In this document: one piece after another, positions 59,651 to 64,000 of the stretch | How the letters are laid out: the number at the start of each line of letters is the position of its first letter | Numbering within the stretch: the stretch's first letter is position 1 | NCBI GenBank assembly: GCA_963801105.1 | Contig: CAWDDH010000003.1 | Coordinates: 3,100,001 to 3,164,000 of the forward strand | Source of the DNA: JAENVU01 sp963801105 | Lineage (GTDB): Bacteria; Actinomycetota; Acidimicrobiia; IMCC26256; JAENVU01 | Direction: 5' to 3' | Length of the DNA: 64,000 nucleotides | Notes under the pieces: model-generated | Databases searched by the model: none | The model's input: the letters and a program-made list of their open reading frames with translations, nothing else | Told to the model about the DNA's origin: nothing | Translations under genes and position numbers: made by a program

Positions 59651-60082
59651 TCAGCGCAGCGGGCGGAAGTCCACCAGCGCGACGGTGTCCGAGCGGCGGT
59701 CGAGCACGATCTCGACGGGCAGGTCGAGGGCGAGATCGGTCGGGTCGAGGTCCACGAGGTTGCCCACGAGTCTCGGGCCCTCCTCGAGCTCGACCACCAG
59801 CACCGCGTAGGGCAGGTGCTCGGCGAAGACCGGGTCCGTCGCCCGGTGGGTCGTGGTCCACGTGTAGACCCGGCCGCGACCGGCCACCGGTTGCCACGCC
59901 CACGCGTCCGATCCGCAGGCGGCACAGAGCACGCGCGGCGGATGCCGCCACGTGTCGCACCCGCTGCAGCGCTGGAGGTGGACGCGCCCGGTGGAGGCTG
60001 CACGCTCGTAGAACTCGGCCGCGAGACCCTGCCCGCCGGGCAGCATGCGCTCCGGCCGGCCCCGCTCGTCCGGCCCGCTCAC
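59651..60082 (-). CDS. DUF35 OB-fold/zinc-ribbon protein
   Basis: 143 aa; GTG overlaps the upstream stop (GTGA). LQRCSGCDTWRHPPRVLCAACGSD is a four-Cys zinc ribbon; GRVYTWTTTHRATDPVFAEHLPYAVLVVELEEGPRLVGNL is the OB fold. DUF35 proteins pair with thiolase-fold partners such as ChsH2 with Ltp2 in steroid side-chain cleavage. The thiolase-like gene directly upstream is the expected partner. Confidence 0.9.
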   Translation of the reverse strand: MSGPDERGRPERMLPGGQGLAAEFYERAASTGRVHLQRCSGCDTWRHPPRVLCAACGSDAWAWQPVAGRGRVYTWTTTHRATDPVFAEHLPYAVLVVELEEGPRLVGNLVDLDPTDLALDLPVEIVLDRRSDTVALVDFRPLR

Positions 60083-61254
60083 CGGTCCACCCCCAGCACG
60101 GCGATGCTGCCGTCGCCGAAGTCTCCCCAGCCGGTCACCAACCCGAGCTCGGCGCCGCGGACCTGGAGCGCAGCGTCCCCGCGGAGCTGACGCACGGCCT
60201 CGACCACGTGGTTCATCCCCCACATGTGGCCCTGGGACAGCAGCCCACCATGGGTGTTGGTGGGCAGCGCGCCGTCGATGCGGAGCCGGCCGTCGCGCAC
60301 GAACGCTCCCGCCTCCCCCCGCCCGCACAGGCCGAGCGCCTCGAGCTGGAGCAGCACGACGTAGGTGAAGCAGTCGTAGATCTCGCAGAAGTCCACATCC
60401 GTCGCGTCCACGCCGGCCATCGCGAACGCGCGTGGTGCCGCGTCGGTGAGACCGATGTGGAACAGGTCGGGGCGGTTGGCGATGTCATCGGCCGGTGACG
60501 GGTGCCCCTCCCCCACGCCGAGGATCACCGCCGGTGGACGCGCCAGGTCACGCGCCCGCTCCGTGGTCGTGACGATCACCGCGGCGGCGCAGTCGGTCTC
60601 GACGCAGCAGTCGAAGCGACGGAACGGCTCGCTCACCCAGGCACTCGCGAGGTAGTCGTTCATCGTGAGCTCGCGGCCGCGCATCAGGGCCTTGGGATGG
60701 TGGTGAGCGTGCTCGCGGAACGCCATCGCGACCTCACCGAGATCGGTCTCGAGCGTGCCGTAGAGCTGCTGGTGGCGCGTCGCGATCCATCCGTAGAACT
60801 GCGCGGCCGAACGCGCGCCGTAGGGAAGGTAGAAGTCCACCAGCACGTCGGCGACGGCGTTGGCGTCCATGCCCCGGCGGGGGGTGCGTGCGCCCGGCCG
60901 GTGACGAAACGCCGAGTAGCCGTTCCAGCCGACGACCACCAGCACGTGCTCGGCGACGCCCGCGGCCACGGCGATCGCCGCGTTCTGCACCGCCGCGACC
61001 GACGACGCGCCGCCCATGTGGACCGTGGCCGAGTAGCCGACCGACGGGATACCGAGGTTCGCCGCCAGCTCCTCGACGGTCGTGTACCCCGGCGGCGGGA
61101 CCACACCGTCGATGTCGGCGACGGTGAGCCCCGCGTCGGCGATCGCCTCCTGGGCCACGCGCAGCATCATCTCGACCGGCAGCTCGTCGGCGCCGCGCAG
61201 GTACTCGGTCTCGGCGATCCCGACGATCGCGGCCTGCCCGCGGAGGCCGCTCAC
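60079..61254 (-). CDS. Thiolase-fold lipid-transfer-type protein (Ltp/SCP-x-like), DUF35 partner
   Basis: 391 aa from GTG at 61254 in a GTGA overlap. AAIVGIAETEYLRGADELPVEMMLRVAQEAIADAG opens the non-decarboxylating thiolase-like family. At the usual acyl-Cys site it reads SATVHMGGASSVAAV, so Cys is absent, as in Ltp2-type aldolases. CEIYDCFTYVVLLQLEALG and LPTNTHGGLLSQGHMWGM carry the conserved Tyr/His. With DUF35 it probably forms a retro-aldolase-type complex that releases propionyl- or acetyl-CoA from a branched side chain (inference). Confidence 0.85.
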   Translation of the reverse strand: MSGLRGQAAIVGIAETEYLRGADELPVEMMLRVAQEAIADAGLTVADIDGVVPPPGYTTVEELAANLGIPSVGYSATVHMGGASSVAAVQNAAIAVAAGVAEHVLVVVGWNGYSAFRHRPGARTPRRGMDANAVADVLVDFYLPYGARSAAQFYGWIATRHQQLYGTLETDLGEVAMAFREHAHHHPKALMRGRELTMNDYLASAWVSEPFRRFDCCVETDCAAAVIVTTTERARDLARPPAVILGVGEGHPSPADDIANRPDLFHIGLTDAAPRAFAMAGVDATDVDFCEIYDCFTYVVLLQLEALGLCGRGEAGAFVRDGRLRIDGALPTNTHGGLLSQGHMWGMNHVVEAVRQLRGDAALQVRGAELGLVTGWGDFGDGSIAVLGVDR

Positions 61255-61976
61255 ACCCGCACCAGCTCGAACTCGACCGCGTACTCCACCCCGACTGCCC
61301 TCCCGGCCGCGGCCGCGTGCTCGCGCAGGAACGAATCCGGATCGGTCGTGCCCTCCCCGAGCCCGGCGAGGTACGCCCGGTGCTCGGACAGCGACGCGAT
61401 GCCGCGGTCGATGGTGGCGGCGACGTCGACGAAGTGGGTCGGTGCCGGGGCCGCGCTCACCGCGGCCCAGCGGATCCCGCTCCACGGCTCGAGCCCCTCC
61501 TCGGTGAGGTCGGGGAACACCCACCGGTTCCCCGCGTCACGTGCGGCGTCGAGGGCGCTGATCCCCACCGCCCGGTGGTCGGCCATGTTCATCGGCCCGA
61601 ACCCCCAGCGCTCGGCGTAGTTGGCCAGGATCAGCACGTCGGGGCGATGCCGGCGGATCGCCCGGGCGAGGTCGTGCCGGAGCGCGAGCCCCGCCTCCAC
61701 GACGCCGTCGCGGTGGCCCAGGAACTCGACGGTCGTCACGCCGACCCTCGCCGCGCCCGACCGCTCCTCCTGCTCCCGCAGCGGCTTGCACACCTCGGGC
61801 GTCAGGCCGTCGATCCCGGCCTCCCCCGACGTGGCGAGGACGTAGCCGACCCACCTGCCCTGGTCCGTCCAGCGCGCCACGGCCGCGGCGGCGCCGTACT
61901 CGAGGTCGTCGGGGTGGGCGACGACGGCGAGGGCGCGGTCCCAGTCCTCGGGCAGCGGCTCCATCGGCGCGCTCAC
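61251..61976 (-). CDS. PIG-L / LmbE-like deacetylase
   Basis: 241 aa, GTG start overlapping the serine hydrolase stop (GTGA). VVAHPDDLEYG is the zinc site, with MADHRAVG supplying the next His. These enzymes remove N-acetyl groups from GlcNAc-linked compounds; MshB in mycothiol and mycothiol S-conjugate amidase are relatives, as is the N-acetylglucosaminylphosphatidylinositol type. In this operon it could act in conjugate removal or on a sugar-linked substrate; specificity is open. Confidence 0.88.
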   Translation of the reverse strand: MSAPMEPLPEDWDRALAVVAHPDDLEYGAAAAVARWTDQGRWVGYVLATSGEAGIDGLTPEVCKPLREQEERSGAARVGVTTVEFLGHRDGVVEAGLALRHDLARAIRRHRPDVLILANYAERWGFGPMNMADHRAVGISALDAARDAGNRWVFPDLTEEGLEPWSGIRWAAVSAAPAPTHFVDVAATIDRGIASLSEHRAYLAGLGEGTTDPDSFLREHAAAAGRAVGVEYAVEFELVRV

Positions 61977-63034
61977 TCGGCCCCCGCGAAGGCGCCCACG
62001 ACCCGCGCGCGCCAGTCGAGCAGATCGTTCGAGTGTGCCGCGTCCGTGCGACCGATGCGGACCACGACGAGGTCGAGTCCCGGCGAGACGAGGATCGACT
62101 GGCCCTCGTACCCGTTCGCCCAGAACGTGCCGTGGTCATCGGTGGTGACCCACCACTGCCAGCCGTAGCCGCGACCGTCGGACGGGTCGATCGAGCGCAG
62201 GAGCCGGCCCGTGTCGACCCAGCCCTCCGGCAGGATCCGCGCGCCGCCCCAGACGCCGTCGCGCAGGTACAGGGAGCCGAACCGCGCGAAGTCCTCGGCG
62301 GTCGCGTGCACGTAGCTGGACGCGACCCACAACCCGGTGGGGTCGAGCACCGGCTCCGCGGTGTGCATCCCGATCGGCGCGAACAACCGCGTGCGCAGGA
62401 ACTCGCGGTACGGCTCGCCGCGACCGACGACGTCGGCGACGACACCCGAGAGGATGTTGGTGGTCCCGCTGGAGTAGTTGAACCGCGTCCCCGGCCGGAC
62501 CGCGAGCGGCCGGGCGCGCGCGAACGCCCCGACGTCCTCGTTTCCCTCGCCGAAGAGCATCTCGATGACCTGCGAGCCGCCCGCCTCGACATAGTCCTCG
62601 TTCCAGGCCAGGCCGTCGCGCATCGCGAGCAGGTCGGCCATCGTGATCTCGGCCCGGTTGTCGTCGCGCCACTCCGGGACGAGCCCCGCGGCGTCGAGGT
62701 CGAGCCGCCCGTCGCCCACGAGGATCCCGATCGCCGCGTGCAGCATGGACTTGGCCATGGACCAGGAGAGCAGGGGCGTCTCCGGGGTGACCGGGATCGG
62801 GTCGCCGACCCAGTTCGGCAGCGCACCGTCGTAGCGTTCGGCGACGATGCGGCCCTCGTGCACGACGACGACCGCGTAGGTGGTCTCGTACCGCGGGTCG
62901 GTGAACATCTCGTCGACGAGGGCGTCGACACCCACGGCCGACGGCGTCGAGCCTCGGTCCCACTGCGCCGTGGGCCACGGGCGACCGGCCGGGTGGGAAG
63001 GCAGGGGCACGAGCGTCGCGTCCGGACCCGTCAT
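61973..63034 (-). CDS. Serine hydrolase, beta-lactamase/esterase (class C-like) family
   Basis: 353 aa from ATG at 63034 (MTGPDATLVP...). SxxK motif Ser92-Met-Ala-Lys95 in LLSWSMAKSML, the Tyr motif in FNYSSGTTNILS, and WANGYEGQSILV near the C-terminus in place of KTG. No signal peptide, so cytosolic, like EstB-type esterases. First gene of the four-gene operon ending in DUF35; may hydrolyse an ester that feeds the CoA pathway. Confidence 0.88.
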   Translation of the reverse strand: MTGPDATLVPLPSHPAGRPWPTAQWDRGSTPSAVGVDALVDEMFTDPRYETTYAVVVVHEGRIVAERYDGALPNWVGDPIPVTPETPLLSWSMAKSMLHAAIGILVGDGRLDLDAAGLVPEWRDDNRAEITMADLLAMRDGLAWNEDYVEAGGSQVIEMLFGEGNEDVGAFARARPLAVRPGTRFNYSSGTTNILSGVVADVVGRGEPYREFLRTRLFAPIGMHTAEPVLDPTGLWVASSYVHATAEDFARFGSLYLRDGVWGGARILPEGWVDTGRLLRSIDPSDGRGYGWQWWVTTDDHGTFWANGYEGQSILVSPGLDLVVVRIGRTDAAHSNDLLDWRARVVGAFAGAE

Positions 63035-63120
63035 CTGCTCACCTTGACACGTGGGTGATCCGTCCGGCACGTTCGGCACCCGCCATCCGGCCGCGCGCGG
63101 CCCGAGCAAGGAGCCGGCGC

Positions 63121-64000
63121 ATGAGCGAGCCGATCGTCACGACCACCTCCGGCCCCGTGCGCGGACTCGTCCGGGACGACATCCACGTGTTCCGCTCGAT
63201 CCCCTACGCGGCGCCGCCCGTCGGCGCGCTCCGGTTCCGGCCGCCGGTGCCGGTCGCGCCCTGGACCGAGGTACGGGACGCCACTCGGTTCGGTCCCGTC
63301 GCCCCGCAGCTGCCCTCGCCGCTCGAAGCCGCGCTCGGCGCGCCCGATCCCGTCGTCGACGAGGCCGGGTGCCTCACGCTCTCGATCTACACGCCGGGGA
63401 TCGAGGACGCGAAGCGTCCGGTCCTGTTCTGGATCCACGGGGGAGCCTTCGTGAACGGCACCGGTGGCTCGCCCATCTACGACGGCAGTCGCTTCGCGGC
63501 CCACGGCGACGTGGTCATCGTCAGCATCAACTACCGGCTCGGCGCGTTCGGGTTCCTCCACCTCGACGACCTCTTCGGCGAGGAGGTCGCGGGATCCGGC
63601 AACGCGGGGATCCTCGACCAGGTCCTGGCACTCGAATGGGTGCGGGACAACATCGCCGCGTTCGGCGGTGATCCCGCGCGGATCACCATCTTCGGCGAGT
63701 CCGCCGGCGGGATGAGCGTGGGCACGTTGCTCGGCCTGCCGGCGGCGCAGGGGCTCTTCGCCCAGGCGATCGTCCAATCCGGCGGCGGGTCGTTCTGCCA
63801 GACCCGCGCCAAGGGCACCGAGATCGCCCGGACCGTGCTCGCCGAGATCGGCGCATCGACGCTGACGGATCTCGAAGCGGTCCCGACGGATCTGGTGCTC
63901 GAGGCCCAGCGCACGGCCCTCGCCGCGGTCGCGCGCATCCAGCTGCCGTTCATGCCCGTCGTCGACGGCTCCGTGCTCCCCGAGGCGCCCCTCGACGGGG
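63121..64000 (+). CDS. Type B carboxylesterase (3' end outside window)
   Basis: At least 293 aa from ATG at 63121, with AAGGAG upstream. SIPYAAPPVGALRFRPP, EAGCLTLSIYTPG, FWIHGGAFVNGTGG (oxyanion loop), GNAGILDQVLALEWVRDNIAAFGGDPARITIFGESAGGMSV with nucleophile Ser194. The Glu and His of the triad would lie beyond the window. No signal peptide. It hydrolyses carboxylic esters; divergent from the serine hydrolase gene. Confidence 0.92.
   Translation, partial: MSEPIVTTTSGPVRGLVRDDIHVFRSIPYAAPPVGALRFRPPVPVAPWTEVRDATRFGPVAPQLPSPLEAALGAPDPVVDEAGCLTLSIYTPGIEDAKRPVLFWIHGGAFVNGTGGSPIYDGSRFAAHGDVVIVSINYRLGAFGFLHLDDLFGEEVAGSGNAGILDQVLALEWVRDNIAAFGGDPARITIFGESAGGMSVGTLLGLPAAQGLFAQAIVQSGGGSFCQTRAKGTEIARTVLAEIGASTLTDLEAVPTDLVLEAQRTALAAVARIQLPFMPVVDGSVLPEAPLDG

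Overview
The window is a 64 kb piece of a very GC-rich, gene-dense chromosome. It has actinobacterial hallmarks: several F420-type luciferase-like oxidoreductases, a DinB/mycothiol-type protein, many FadD-type acyl-CoA ligases, a Ku/LigD-polymerase pair, and many genes whose -10 box (TANNNT) sits only 6-8 nt before the start codon, the pattern of leaderless mRNA. I infer Actinomycetota, possibly an uncultured Acidimicrobiia-like lineage. No rRNA, tRNA, CRISPR, IS element, integrase or phage gene was seen, and no stretch above 300 bp lacks a gene.

Layout. 1-2.4 kb: end of a glutamine-synthetase-family gene, a class-I amidotransferase-type gamma-glutamyl hydrolase and a DinB-like protein. 2.4-4.4 kb: alpha/beta-hydrolase lipoprotein and SRPBCC protein. 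4.7-9.5 kb: a five-gene minus-strand operon (SDR, acyl-CoA ligase, cyclase-family hydrolase, SDR, methyltransferase). 9.7-10.1 kb: a dimeric alpha/beta-barrel protein and a micro-ORF. 10.2-13.9 kb: methyltransferase, CoA ligase and a duplicated barrel protein. 13.9-20.0 kb: a GntR regulator divergent from a meta-cleavage-like operon (FAH hydrolase, VOC dioxygenase-like protein, PPOX protein, FAD hydroxylase) ending in a GT-C glycosyltransferase. 20.0-25.5 kb: four luciferase-like oxidoreductases and an aldehyde dehydrogenase around a KstR-like operator. 25.5-35.8 kb: class I aldolase, amidohydrolases, MOSC protein, isochorismatase-fold protein, CoA ligase, a structured-RNA candidate, a membrane protein, a DUF2817 peptidase and a thioesterase. 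35.9-48.1 kb: FadD3-like ligase, PaaI thioesterase, TetR regulator with its palindromic operator, haloalkane dehalogenase, then a Liv-type import system built from fusions (LivH-LivM; MFS-LivF-LivG) and two tandem 565-aa binding proteins. 48.1-52.6 kb: hexapeptide acyltransferase, a binding protein with no signal peptide, Ku, LigD polymerase domain and an SDR. 52.7-56.1 kb: an ABC exporter locus with three frameshifts, an SGNH-fold lipoprotein and a metallopeptidase. 56.1-64 kb: thiolase, gamma-carbonic anhydrase, PhyH dioxygenase, frameshifted CDF transporter, a DUF35/thiolase-like/PIG-L/serine hydrolase operon, and a carboxylesterase running off the end.

Together the genes suggest oxidation, CoA activation and side-chain or ring degradation of lipid-like, aromatic or halogenated compounds, with matching uptake. 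Regulation is unusually readable: operators (a KstR-like 14-mer, a CTRACGNNNCGTYAG family, a TetR-type inverted repeat) lie on or beside leaderless promoters. The most unusual items are the MFS-ABC-ABC fusion protein, a leaderless 15-codon leader ORF coupled to the fused permease, and a branched RNA element followed by T7 between divergent genes.
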